From Talaromyces rugulosus (lineage: Eukaryota > Ascomycota > Eurotiomycetes > Eurotiales > Trichocomaceae), in NCBI RefSeq assembly GCF_013368755.1, contig NC_049563.1:4402001-4466000 (forward strand): DNA of 64,000 nucleotides, in the 5' to 3' direction. The notes under the pieces were generated by a model, which saw only the letters and a program-made list of their open reading frames with translations, searched no databases and had not been told where the DNA came from. The translations under genes and the position numbers were made by a program. The stretch's first letter is position 1. Every line of letters begins with the position of its first letter. This document shows positions 1 to 11,194 of this stretch, piece by piece.

Positions 1-177
1 CCCGGCCAACCCGGAAGTGGAGTACGATCCAATTGTCTTCACATCCGTATCCTTATACTCATTTGTTAAACTTTTAGTAATAAAAGACAACATTCATCCC
101 AGCCCTTCTTCAAATGTTGATATGATCTAACTACAACAAGGCAGCATTTATATTGACGGACTCAACTTGTCAGAGTT

Positions 178-217
178 TTCCAGTGCCGAAAACTTGAATG
201 TTATCACGCAAGACCCT
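178..217. repeat. Short dispersed repeat, copy A
   Basis: The stretch shares TTCCAGTGCCGAAAA, then CTTGAA, then ACGCAAGAC with positions 5124-5164 in the same order and nearly the same spacing. The two copies lie about 5 kb apart on either side of abfB. It looks like a fragment of an old mobile element; the family is unknown. Confidence 0.45.
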
Positions 218-343
218 TTCTTGGTGGCTGGCACCACCTGGTTCAATGTTGATTCCGTCGAGGGGCCCCGGATGATGGGCGGAAGAACGGTTAAAATCGG
301 GGTCTAATTTTTCATGGCTTTTTCTCGGCAAAATGTCCATCAA

Positions 344-396
344 TCCTTGTTGGTCTAGTGGCATGATGTCTGCTTGTCACGCAGGAGACCGGGGTT
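344..396 (+). pseudogene. tRNA-Asp-like relic, 3' part missing
   Basis: The sequence shows an intact pol III A box (TGGTCTAGTGG, 351-361). It then has a five-pair anticodon stem closing a TTGTCAC loop with anticodon GTC (Asp), then AGACC and GGGGTT. Here the T arm stops: the expected B box GGTTCGANTCC is replaced by GGTTAGGGAGA. The 3' half of the acceptor stem is also absent, since TCCTTGT at 344-350 has no partner downstream. It is therefore a truncated tRNA or the tRNA-derived head of a SINE-like element, not a working tRNA gene. Confidence 0.55.
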
Positions 397-1976
397 AGGG
401 AGATTTATTTTTAATTTTTTTTAATTTTTAAATATTTCAATTCGACAATTCTGTTGTGGAAGAAGCGAATAGTGGACTCGCAGGTGGTGTTAACAAGGGG
501 GAGGGCGGGTGCCGGTACATCGGCTGAGATTTCAATCACTACGATATCGCTCACTTGGACGGGAGTGCCATGGTTAAAATTCAATTCACCCGAGGCACAA
601 GTGCCAGGAGATTCACTTCGCAGCCCTGAGAAATCGTGAGTGAGGCACCATGGTTAAGTCTAGAGTGGCTAGGTAGACCAAATCTGGGTGTAGTTAAAAA
701 GTCAGTCTTCCTGTCAATGAATATACTCTTACCAAGCAATTCCGTTGAGATGTTTCTTCTTGGTGATTCGGACTCGATACTACTTCCTTATAGCTTACCG
801 TAAGCTTGTCGCGTAAAGGTTTCAATTACATCGACGGATTAATCAGGTAGTTGCCATTGCAGGTCTGACTAGTTATTTGGCTGACTGTTATAAATAGCCA
901 TTCTAGACCATGGGAAAGCTTTGACTCTATTACTAGAGATAATAAGAGATACACTAGCAACTTGGCATATCCCAACATTGAAGAGCGTATGAAATTATGA
1001 AAAAGTATAGCCATCGGGCCAATCAGAATGCGTCATCTCAATATTTAAACCCTATGAATAGTATAAAATTAGTCCAACATCTCGAAGACTAAGCAACAAC
1101 CCTGAATCAAATTTACAGTGTGGTACGTATCGAACAAATTGCCTCAGCTGCTAATCTGGCAATGTTTTGTATTCAACTTAAAATACGTGTTGCATGTGGA
1201 TCAATTCCATTCGATATCGGCCCCAGTTTGTAGATCCGGGTTGGCTTCCTTGTTACGGCCACTATTGCGTTATAGATCATGTTGGAATCGTAACCCTTTT
1301 TTAATATTATTAAATATACAGCACTTGAGCGCAGAATGCATCTCTTTTAGGAGAGGCGGCTCTGGGGGTGGTCATCACTAGTCAAACTTGTAACTTATAA
1401 TTAGGGCCGTGGCGTTAGCAACTAACCTCTTTGGACCCGAAAGTGGTCATACCCAGCTTATGGAGTCGTACCCGAAACCATAATAGAGATTAGCTTAAAA
1501 ACCATCAGAGTTATTATTAGTTACATATCTCCGATGACTTGTTCATTTAGGGTTATTTGCGCCGCTGGGAATATACCGGACTGATATCCAACGCCCCTTT
1601 TGTGAGTAGTACATGTAGTATTTCCTATTTAGCAATCAACCTAACTGTCTATAACCACCAATTGATACTTAATAATCTAATAATATGCTCCGTCCAATGA
1701 TGCATAAAATAAGTTAATAATCCTACAAAGTACGGATACCTGTATACCGCTGAATTAAGCATTAGACCCTTGCTAGTCAGCCCCCAATATGCAAATGCGT
1801 CTGACAAGGTCGTTCACATTCCGGTACCCCGTATACCGCCAGCTAATCATATAGTAACACTCATTTAATTGTGCTGATAGTAGTCTCGGCCACATTTAGG
1901 GAGAACCATCCTTTATTTGGAGAAGCTTAACTGCAATGTAACGATCAGCAAGCCAAAGTATTCCTGTGTGAAGTAC

Positions 1977-1983
1977 TATATAA
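1977..1983 (+). promoter_or_regulatory. Likely TATA box of abfB
   Basis: TATATAA lies 80 bp before the abfB start codon, a normal fungal distance for a regulated extracellular hydrolase. I did not find a clear XlnR-type GGCTAAA site between 1400 and 2062. Confidence 0.45.
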
Positions 1984-2062
1984 CAAAGACATGCACCCTG
2001 TCTAGAAATAGTCTTCTGCTTCAAAAGTTCAAACACTACAGGCTTGTCTGATCTACCAAAAC

Positions 2063-3580
2063 ATGTTTTCACGATCAAGCCTCGGCGCCTTTGCGCTCGG
2101 CCTTGCTCTCGCAGGCACACCTGTCAATGCTGAGGGAGTCTGCGACATTTATGCCGCTGGTGGCACGCCCTGCATTGCAGCACACAGCACCGTTCGCACC
2201 CTGGTCGACGGCTTTACCGGCGCCCTGTACAGACTAACCCGTGGTTCTGACGGTGCCTACGGCTACGTCACGGCTCTACCCAACGGCGTGGCCAACATTT
2301 CCATTCAAGATGCGTTCTGCCAAAGCACAACCTGTCTGATAAGCAAAATCTACGACCAGTCTGGCAGTAACAACCATCTCTACCAGGCACCGAAGGGAAC
2401 CGCTGCAACCGGCCCGGAAACCGGTGGTCATGATTTCCTAGCAAGCGCCATCGGTGCACCAGTCTATGTGGGTGACACGAAGGCATATGGTGTTTTTATT
2501 TCCCCTTACACCGGCTACCGCAACAACAAGATCAACGGCTCTATTACAGGCGACGATGCCGAGGGCATGTATGCAATCTTTGACGGCACTCATTACAACG
2601 GCAGGTGCTGCTTCGATTACGGAAACGCTGAGACGGATAACTCTGATCCTGGCAATGGTCGTATGGAAGCCCTCTACTTTGGCAACGGTGGCTACAAGGG
2701 CTCTGGCGATGGGCCCTGGGTTCAGGCTGATCTCGAGAATGGGTTGTTCTCTGGCGCCAGCCGTGCCAAAAACGAGGACAACCACAGCCTCAACTCCCGC
2801 TTCGTGACTGCAATTCTCAAGGGCAAGGCGAATCAATGGGCTCTCCGTGGTGGAGATGCTACAAGTGGCTCACTCACGACAATGTACAGCGGCAAGCGCC
2901 CAAACTCAGGCTATAATCCTATGCAAAAGGAGGGTGCTATTGTTCTCGGGATTGGTGGTGACAACAGTAACAGAGCTCAAGGAACCTTCTACGAGGGCGT
3001 CATGACGAAGGGATATCCGTCTGATGATACCGAGAACAAAGTCCAGGAAAATATTGTTGCTGCTAAATACGGTACCGCAGGTCTCGTTGCTGCAAAATTC
3101 CCTACGGAGTTTTCTAAAGGCTCGACCATCTCCCTGCGCGCAACAACAGACTGCTGCTCGAACCGGTATATCGCCCATTCCGGCTCTACTGTCAAAACCG
3201 AGGCTGTTTCATCCTCCAGCAGTGACGATCTTAAAAAGTCGGCTAGTTGGGTTGTTCACACTGGCCTGGGCAACAGCGCCTGCTACTCATTCGAATCAGT
3301 CGACACCCCCGGCAGCTATATCCGCCATTCCTCCTACAAACTTCAGGTTGACAAGAGTGACGGCACCACACAGTTTCATGAGGATGCCACGTTTTGCCCA
3401 CAGACTGGCATAAACGGAGATGGTCACTACTCCATCCGGTCCTGGAGCTATCCTGCTCGCTACTGGCGCCATTTCAATGGCGTGGGTTATATTGCAGGCA
3501 ATGGCGGTCCCTATGACTTTGATGCTAAATATTCGTTCAATGACGATGTGAGCTGGGCCGTTACCAAGGGGTTTGCCTAG
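2063..3580 (+). CDS. abfB: Secreted alpha-L-arabinofuranosidase B (GH54 with CBM42)
   Basis: Intronless, 505 aa, the usual length for fungal AbfB. Residues 1-23 are a signal peptide ending in a VNA-type cleavage site. Residues about 24-340 are the GH54 catalytic beta-sandwich, and about 345-505 the C-terminal AbfB/CBM42 beta-trefoil that binds arabinose side chains. By homology to the Aspergillus kawachii enzyme, Glu225 (DLENG) is the nucleophile and Asp300 (GIGGDNSN) the acid/base. The vicinal Cys182-Cys183 pair (GRCCFD), which forms an unusual disulfide in the family, is kept. The enzyme releases terminal arabinose from arabinan and arabinoxylan outside the cell. All key residues are present, so it should be active. 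The start is the only ATG giving a full signal peptide. Confidence 0.96.
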   Translation: MFSRSSLGAFALGLALAGTPVNAEGVCDIYAAGGTPCIAAHSTVRTLVDGFTGALYRLTRGSDGAYGYVTALPNGVANISIQDAFCQSTTCLISKIYDQSGSNNHLYQAPKGTAATGPETGGHDFLASAIGAPVYVGDTKAYGVFISPYTGYRNNKINGSITGDDAEGMYAIFDGTHYNGRCCFDYGNAETDNSDPGNGRMEALYFGNGGYKGSGDGPWVQADLENGLFSGASRAKNEDNHSLNSRFVTAILKGKANQWALRGGDATSGSLTTMYSGKRPNSGYNPMQKEGAIVLGIGGDNSNRAQGTFYEGVMTKGYPSDDTENKVQENIVAAKYGTAGLVAAKFPTEFSKGSTISLRATTDCCSNRYIAHSGSTVKTEAVSSSSSDDLKKSASWVVHTGLGNSACYSFESVDTPGSYIRHSSYKLQVDKSDGTTQFHEDATFCPQTGINGDGHYSIRSWSYPARYWRHFNGVGYIAGNGGPYDFDAKYSFNDDVSWAVTKGFA

Positions 3581-5036
3581 TCTTGGGGTTAAGTCATATA
3601 CCTTGTTCTCTATATCAACGGGCAAAGATGAGATCAATTGATGTAAACTGATATGTACATAAAACTTTTTACTAAATCTATAGATAGCGACTAATCACTA
3701 TTCACGTTATTTTAAACATTTTATAATAATGACTACTTGATTAACTATTAAAAACATTGAAGCAACCGTGTTGACAATTGACTGGCACGGTACTAGTCTG
3801 ACTTTTTATACTATATTCTATACACGCACATAAAATGTTCAAGAGTTGGACATAAGGACTGACCAATTCAATTAATTGATATTGCCAATGGTTTTTTTTA
3901 GTTAGTAGCTAAGATAAAACGCAATAGGTCTCTATCCTCTCTATTTACTGTTCATTTATTCTTGTCAACAGTGCTATCCTCGACAGACTAAATATATCAA
4001 TATCAACATCAACATTTGAACTACTATGTGTATTATCGAGCAACTAAATGTACTTGAACTTGACACCTACCACTTATGCCAACAGGCAAATGTAGTTGAC
4101 GTGTATTTTCATACTGCAATACGAGGCTACAAAATTAACCTAACCTTATCCCCGAACACTAATCTCTCCAAAGTTGACATATCACACATTCATTCTCTTT
4201 GTCGGCTTATTCGACGTCGTAATAACAACGCCATCTTCGTTAGAAACTAGTTAAAAAATTTCTACTTATCAGATACTAAGTGTCAAAGAAAAAGAAACAA
4301 GAAAAAAAAACAAAAAAACAAAAAAAAGGTTCAGCTCCTTTGTGTGACGGGCAACCAACGAGAGTACCATGGGATATATCATCCGCCAGGGGGGGAATGT
4401 TTTTCTAAACCCATCAATCGTCTCATTTTTGAGAGGTTTGTAGGAATTTCCTCAAAGGGAGAATAACAATATTAACCAGTATAACTCAAATTATTATTTG
4501 GCGGTTGAGTCGGGCTTGATTCTTTCCAGCGGATCGTGATGGCCACAGCTGAATGCGGATACGACTCATCACCTTGAGTGCCCATTCAAATTCCAAGTCT
4601 ATGTACATACTGCATAAGCAAGTCGATCGATCTCAATGGCGTCAGTAGTCTTTCCAGAGCGGTTGAAAGGGGAATGAATGCACAATGGCGTTCTCCTGCC
4701 CATTATTGACATGCTTTCAACGGGGTAAACTTTCGCTCTTTGTTTGAAGTATGCAACTATTAAAAACCGCTCGGTCGAAATTCATGCCGAGAATAAAAGT
4801 TGTCAGCCCTAGATTACCCACATGAATTATTTGCATGACACGTACATAATCGTAGCATGGCCATCTCTCATCGAGCGGTAACAAAGGATCTTATTTGACC
4901 GAGAAAGCCAAAGTTACCTAGCATACGATACGTTCACCCAAACAAACAGTACAATAAGCGAGTGTCCATTTCATTGGGAGTGTCGCTTGCATGTCCGGCC
5001 GATGTGTAAGTCGAACGCGTTAGTTATAGTTTGTTA

Positions 5037-5050
5037 ATTAACTAGTTAAT
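5037..5050. repeat. 14-bp perfect palindrome
   Basis: ATTAACTAGTTAAT is a perfect inverted repeat. It sits about 75 bp before dispersed repeat copy B. It is AT-rich, so chance is possible. Confidence 0.4.
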
Positions 5051-5123
5051 AGTTAGGCGAGGTTATGGAATTTGTTTGTTTCTTTGTTTACTTTCGACCG
5101 ACTATCAGTTGGGTATTGGGGAA

Positions 5124-5164
5124 TTCCAGTGCCGAAAAACTTGAAAGCAAGGGACGCAAGACAC
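5124..5164. repeat. Short dispersed repeat, copy B
   Basis: Matches 178-217 with one extra A and a changed middle. The shared blocks TTCCAGTGCCGAAAA, CTTGAA and ACGCAAGAC appear in the same order and orientation. Confidence 0.45.
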
Positions 5165-8100
5165 CGAGTAAATTAACAGGACGTATCTAGTATCCAACCC
5201 ATGCTAGCATGTCACCGTGGGAGTGGCAACTGGTAGACACACGTGGTGCGAGCTCAGAGGGGACGCTGGCATCTGAAACAGTCGTAGAGACGCGATGAAA
5301 GCGAAAATACCGCGGCCGAGGAGAAAGACAGAGTATGAAAGAAGGTTCAGCCATGTTCCTTGACGCGTCCTCGTGAAGTCGACCCGACTGCCTACTTGGG
5401 TAAGTGGCTGTCTTTTCTCGAAAAGCCAACATCTCGCTCATATCGTCATTCGCCGTGACTAGTGTTTAATTGGCAGATCCATCGACTCGATAACTCACGG
5501 ATGGCCGCATGAGTATTGGTACCTGATCATTACATTATTGCATAGTCAGATGGTAACCCGCAAGGCTGCTACGTTCTCGCGACTTTGGATTGGACCTCTC
5601 GATATGCGGCGCTGTCACCGACGGACGATGTCACGATGCTCGTGTTTTATCGCTGGGGTGAATGCTCGGGGGTGCCCATGTCTGCTACGGACCTACTGGG
5701 CATATCCATGTCGCACTCATGTTCTACCACCATGATCAGGCATGGAACGACGTCCGATCCCAGCACTTGCCGGTGTATCGCAATCTGGAGGTGGTATGAC
5801 AGCCCGAATACCGTGTTCCACGACTTTTCTCCACGTCGGGGCTAGGCGTTCATTGCGGCGCTGACGAAACACTGAGCGATTAATCTATTATTTGATTTAG
5901 TTGGGGGTGTGTGCCTTTGCGAATCAACTGTCGCGTCGGCGGCTATGTCTTTTAGCAGCATGCGCCACTAAAAAGAATATCGCTCCAAGAGGGGCACAGT
6001 GCGTGTGATGATTTCGGATTGATGCCGTGATGGTAATAGTTCTGAAGATTCGCGCAGCCAAGGGCACTAGCGTTCGTTTTTAGCCAGACACAGGCCTCCC
6101 TCTTGACTGCAGCTTGATGATCGTCGTCGTGCTCTGTACGTATTTGTAGAAGAAAATGCGGCGCTGTAGTGACCACACCCACATGTTTTGGGTTACGTCG
6201 TAAGCATGCTACGCCGCTCCAGGACCCCGCAAGCAAGCATGAAATTGCGCGCCTCGAAATTAATAATTAATTGGCCTGCATGTTAAAATAGAACCAAGGC
6301 TGAACTGGCTAAGGTGCCTTCTTTCTTTGCTCACGATACTTTTTGTTGTTGTTCGCTTGTTGTTGTACCGAGTGCTCGCGAATTATAACCAAATTTAGGA
6401 AGTAGTCCTTTCAAAACTTGTCCGTAATGAGAAAATCCCCGGGAACAATGAAAGAAAACCAGACGACGGAGGGTGATTGACCGTTGCAGTAATTTGCTCT
6501 GCGAGGTAGCCTAGCGGGTTCTAGTGCTCCACTTGATCAAGGGTCATCACAATGATCACATCCATCCCACGTATTGCTTGCACAGACCGCGATGTTAGTG
6601 ACAGGGCCTCGGCCGCGCCTAATTAGGCAATGGGTCAATCCGGCAAACGTGCCGGTAGTACATCCTGTATATTATTCCGTCCACACGACTGCTAGGACGT
6701 GGTAGTAGGATTGACACGCAGTACACAAACATGTGTCGGTAAGTATACGGACCGGCATGATGCACATCAAGACAATGAAAACAGACCGATTTCTGGAGTA
6801 GACACAGAGTCAATGGCAAATGCTGCTTTTGCTGCCTACATTGACTGGTGACACAGATGGTCGGCTCTTGAATTTGTGTCCGAAATGGCCGGTGTTCCCT
6901 TGCCGCCACCCAACATTGCCCAGGCACGATTCATTCCAGAAGATCTCGTAGTCTAGTAGAGCACAATGAATCCAATTCGCTCGTCGACCAAGCCAAAGTC
7001 ACCTGATTGTCTCGTCATGCGGCGTGGCAACGGCGTGAACAAAGAAAATGCAGGCGAAAGGGAGGGGAAAACTCTCCGAGTTGGCGGCTAGCGGCTGATT
7101 GTTGACCAACGAGGCCAGGACTAGGGAGAGAAAAAGGTAGAAACAAGGCAAATGAGAGGGCCTGATGAGCGTGGCGGCATGGCGAACGCCAGACCCGCAG
7201 CAAGTCATTGGGCACAAAGCCCGAAAATTCGCCTTGACCGAGATATCAGTGGCTCGTTGCAGCGCGGCAATCTCAATGCTTAATCCTGGACGATGATAGA
7301 CTTTGCCAAGGGCTGTGGGGGGATCAACACTGGTTTCTTTGAAGAGGGCTCCGAATTAGGCAGTCGATATGTACTTCGCACTTTTGACACTGTCAATCGT
7401 TAATAATCAAGAAAGAATAATGAATACTGAAGCGATCTGCGCCAGCACATGCTGGCGGCCTATGACGGCCGTGCAAAGCCGATTTTTGTTAGTCAAGTCG
7501 ATGGTGGCGCGCTTTGTCGGGGATAAGCGAACACCCCTGTCTCTGCCGGTCTGGGTTCGGCGTTGGTGGCAGAACGCATCTTGATTGTTCGTCCTGGATG
7601 TGTACAAGAGGAAGCCTGGAGGGTGGAAGGAGACAAGTGTTGGTAGTCACGAGGTCCGGGGTCTTCTCGGAAAGAGCGAGGGCAGGCGCCTTCCTCATCC
7701 GTCACGGGGGACGGACTCCGTCGTTCGTTCGTTCGTCCGTCCATCTCATCCCAGCTTCTCCTTGTCTATCATCGTTCAAATGTTGTGTTACTGCAATTAT
7801 TGCTACATATGTACGGACTACTAGTACGACTATTATTATTATCTTCGCGGCTACTGCCATTTCGGTGGTCTTTGTACGACCATGTTCACGTCTGCGCCGC
7901 ATCTCCTAACCGATGCTACGTACCCATCAACCCCCCACACTTGAACGGCCACAAAGTCAACAAGCGCGTGAGAAGAAATGAAAAAAACGGGAAATGGTGG
8001 GAAAAAAAGACTTGTTTTCTGGTCTTTGCTTCGTCAGAGCCTCACCACACGGCCGGTCATTGGCCGCTGCCAGAAAAATTATGCGATGCAGAGGTTCCAC

Positions 8101-9934
8101 TTAAAAAAAGTATAGTGCAGACGGCCTGACTCATTTGGCATGATTAGTGTTGACGTTGTGGATCGTGGATCACGATTCCCTGGATGGCCATTGCCCGAGG
8201 CTATCGGTATCGGCTAAGGGCATAGATGGATGGAGCACAGTCCAGTGATCCACTGAGTATGTGCCTTTTTCAGTAAGTCACATCGTCTGCTGTTTCTATT
8301 TTGTCTAGTCTCCGCTGCCAAACAAAGAGAGTTGATCAGGCTTACGCTAACTTGGCCTGTTTTGCCTTTAGCTCCATCTCCAGCATGTCGCAGGCCCCGG
8401 AAGCGAGGCGGCGCAGACGTTAGGGATACGTCTACTGTTCGGACCGTGATAGGAAAAGTGGTGAATCGAAAAAGAAAAGCCAAGCCCCTCCAGGAATGAA
8501 CACATTATGCATGGCATCATCTGTCCGTTCATCCCCGGACAGGCTACCATGGGCATGTCAGTCGACACCACGCCCAAAAAAAAAGCCTGCAGGCCTCTCT
8601 CTATTCCCTGCGGCCATGCAGCGATGTGCTGGCAAATCCTGTCGTGTTTGTCGCGCGGCAGTGCGGCCTCGGGGCTAGCCAACCCCTAGCTCCATCACCA
8701 TCATTCTGTGGATGCGAGCGTATTATTCCTATTCGTCCCGTCGACCCGGCACAACGGTAACCTAAATTTTGGTGTAACTTGGCCTTCACCCATGGCCAAT
8801 CGACCTGTCCTGCTGATGTTGGTTCTCCCGCGGCGCTCGTACCATTCGCTACTCCCTCCCCTCATGTTTTTCAGTCGCTGCACGCTTGGCCCTTAGGAAT
8901 GACGAAGAGCCAACGTGAAAACGTTTCAGTGATGCATACGGGACTTCTTGGCCCGTCATCATTGCTCTGTGCCGCCTCGCCTTGCCTTGCTCGGATATGG
9001 CTCAAAGTTGTGACTCGGAGGAACAGGGAAGGGGACCCTCGCTCGCTCGCCCGCCACTGGCGTGTCTGAGGGAAAAGACTATCCCCGTCTAATCGCCGGT
9101 TGTAGTAGTGACAGCCCTTCAAAGAAAGACCGCGTAAGACTCTACGTGAGCATAATCTACGGATGCTCGGTGCTTCATGAACCATCCGGAGTAGCTGCCG
9201 ATCATATGAAGACGGGATCCAGAGCTGTCAAAAGCTTCAATGAGGGGCGATGCGTATGGGGCCAGCCATCCACTTGACAGCGACACCCGTGCTGGCCTAC
9301 CTAGATTGGAGACGCTCGGCCTGGCCACTCTTTTTTTTTGCGCATCTGCCCGAGTATCTGCGCCGCAACTAGACTGGGCCTATCAGAGCTAGATCGCCCA
9401 CTTAGTCTCATATACAGGGCACATCCTGTGTGCAGAACAGAATGATGCGCCGCAATTAACATCTTGTCCCTTTCTTTGGCCTAGACAGTCACATTTCCCC
9501 ACTCTTCCCACTCGCCGAACGAGACACAAGAGGCAGTGAATTCCAATCGATCGCTCCCTTATTTGGAAAGTCCTGCCATCCCACATTTTAAATAATCCGG
9601 CTTTGTCTTTGTTTGATCACATCAATATCAGCGAACCTTATCCTTCTTCCGCCAGACGCTTATTTAGGCCAACCCAACACGGGCTTCTTCAACCCTTCTT
9701 TCCCCGTCAGCCTTGACTATTGAAAAGGAACCCTCCTGCTCACCCAGGAAGAAAGCCCTAGCTTTCCCAAAGACTCCTTCTCCCAACTGCTATCGTATCC
9801 TAGCAGACGGACTGGTACAAGACGAGGAGAGAAACTCCTTTAGCCTTTATCATTTCATACTTTACAAACACCTCATCTTTGCGTGTATACCCTTTTTTTT
9901 TTCTCCCCAAAATACCGGGAAAAGTACCTTCACC

Positions 9935-10600
9935 ATGCTGGCTGCCAAAACACCAATGTCCATCAGCGCACTGCTGAACCCGCCACAAAAGACAGAGCCA
10001 AATGTTCTGCCAGGAAACCTTCATTTGTCGCTTTGCCTGGACAATGGCTCTATGGACTATCGATACGAAAACTTTGACGGTGCCACAACCGCATCGAGTG
10101 CTAGGAGAGATCGCCGAAGACCTCCCCGGCCCAAGTACATGGAAGAAGAGATGTACTTCATCTGGTACCACCGCATCGACCTCGAGGAGGACTGGAGGGA
10201 ATGTGCCGATGCCTTTAACCGGCAGTTCCCCTCCCCCCAAGGTCGCAACGTGCAGGGTATCCAATGCAAGTTCTACCGCTTCATCAACTCCAAGAGATGT
10301 CCCACTGTGCGGGAGCAGCGACGACTGAAAGACGGCGAGCTTATAACCGGTCGACGCAGGCGTGGAGAGCGGTTGCCCCAGTACGGCGTTGTTGAATGGT
10401 GCAACATCTGGTATCCCTGGATGAGACCCGATCATGCTGTTACTGGGCTTCGATTGGGACCACACGCGACTCCTGTTGGCCGCTTGGATGATCGTAGAAC
10501 ATCCTACAGCGGGTCGTCCTCTGAAGCGACGACGCCTGAGCCTTACTCGCCAGGATCCTATTCTGACGATACCGAAAGCCAGGAAGAAGAAGCCCACTAG
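9935..10600 (+). CDS. Small Myb/SANT-like regulator, unnamed
   Basis: Single exon, 221 aa from the ATG at 9935, which has a good context (CACCATG). A frame runs on upstream to 9713, but its residues look like translated leader. The N-terminus has a short MSISALLN motif, of a kind found at the start of some fungal regulators. Residues about 70-125 are rich in Trp, Tyr and Arg (YFIWYHRIDLEEDW, then ADAFNRQF) with the spacing of a Myb/SANT-like helix-turn-helix. This is followed by a basic stretch (TGRRRRGER) and an acidic Ser/Glu-rich tail. A nuclear DNA-binding role is inferred from this layout only. The 6.3 kb gene-free region upstream is typical of tightly controlled fungal developmental genes. 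I do not recognise a named orthologue. Confidence 0.72.
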   Translation: MLAAKTPMSISALLNPPQKTEPNVLPGNLHLSLCLDNGSMDYRYENFDGATTASSARRDRRRPPRPKYMEEEMYFIWYHRIDLEEDWRECADAFNRQFPSPQGRNVQGIQCKFYRFINSKRCPTVREQRRLKDGELITGRRRRGERLPQYGVVEWCNIWYPWMRPDHAVTGLRLGPHATPVGRLDDRRTSYSGSSSEATTPEPYSPGSYSDDTESQEEEAH

Positions 10601-11194
10601 ATCATTAATGATCTGTGTATGGTTTCATAAATACGCGTTATTGCTTTGCTCTCATATCTATTCGTCATTTATTTGCTAAGAGTGCTTGTACTTGGCTCGT
10701 GCCAACCATTTTTTGTGTGGCTATCTGATTTTTGTTCTTTTCTTTTTGCTTTTGCTTGTGGGAAGGCTATCTGTCGCTACTGCATTTGCTGCTTCATAGC
10801 CCGGCTCGGTGGTATTCCTCGATTATTTTTTTCTTCCTGTTTTTTTTGAGCCGGCAGAGAGATGGAAATTGCATCCACCTTTGCCTTTGTCTGTTTTCAT
10901 GCTCTTGGTCGGTGGATATTTGTTCTTTTCTTTTTGTTTCTTTTCCTCCTTTTTGGGTCAATTAACTTAATTGTTTTTGTTTTTTGCTCCGCTTGGTACA
11001 CAGACAGAGTACTAATGCTTCGGTGGGTTCTTTCATTAGAAGAACAAACAAAGTTGCAATCATTCATTTTTATCTCCGTGGTTCCAACATAGTTCCAACA
11101 TACTACTACTACTACTTCAGTATAACCAGCATGTAATTTTACCAAGTATACATTCGAAACGAGTAAGCAGTAAATTAAAAAAAACCCCCCCCCG
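10601..11194. other. T-rich convergent intergenic region
   Basis: It lies between the stop codons of the Myb-like gene (plus) and IWR1 (minus). It is strongly T-rich on the plus strand, as expected of two facing 3' UTRs. No gene is supported. Confidence 0.5.

Larger units (their letters stand above)
1..2062. other. AT-rich intergenic DNA upstream of abfB
   Basis: I see no supportable gene here; the open frames are short and without family features. It holds a tRNA-Asp-like relic (344-396), one copy of a short dispersed repeat (178-217), and two similar stretches around GTGCCATGGTTAA (566-578) and GGCACCATGGTTAAG (643-657). The right end is the abfB promoter. The pattern fits decayed repetitive DNA rather than a working gene. 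Confidence 0.6.
3581..9934. other. Gene-free stretch of about 6.3 kb
   Basis: No open frame here has a recognisable domain, and I could not link any set of short frames through splice sites into a protein. The first part (3.6-5.1 kb) is AT-rich with a purine/A-rich run at 4287-4328. From about 5.2 kb the base composition becomes more balanced, with CT-rich runs and a CGTT/CGTC tetranucleotide run near 7720-7740. It contains dispersed repeat copy B and a 14-bp palindrome (5037-5050). The right part, just before a likely regulator, probably holds its promoter and long 5' leader. Confidence 0.5.

Noticed and set aside
391..400. Telomere-like TTAGGG
   Set aside because: A single hexamer inside the tRNA relic, no tandem array.
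7514..7909. 131-codon plus frame in the gene-free region
   Set aside because: Cys/Ser/Thr-rich low-complexity reading with no homology features; it probably arises from CT-rich leader DNA.
9800..10597. 265-codon open frame on minus
   Set aside because: It is antisense to the Myb-like gene and has no family features.
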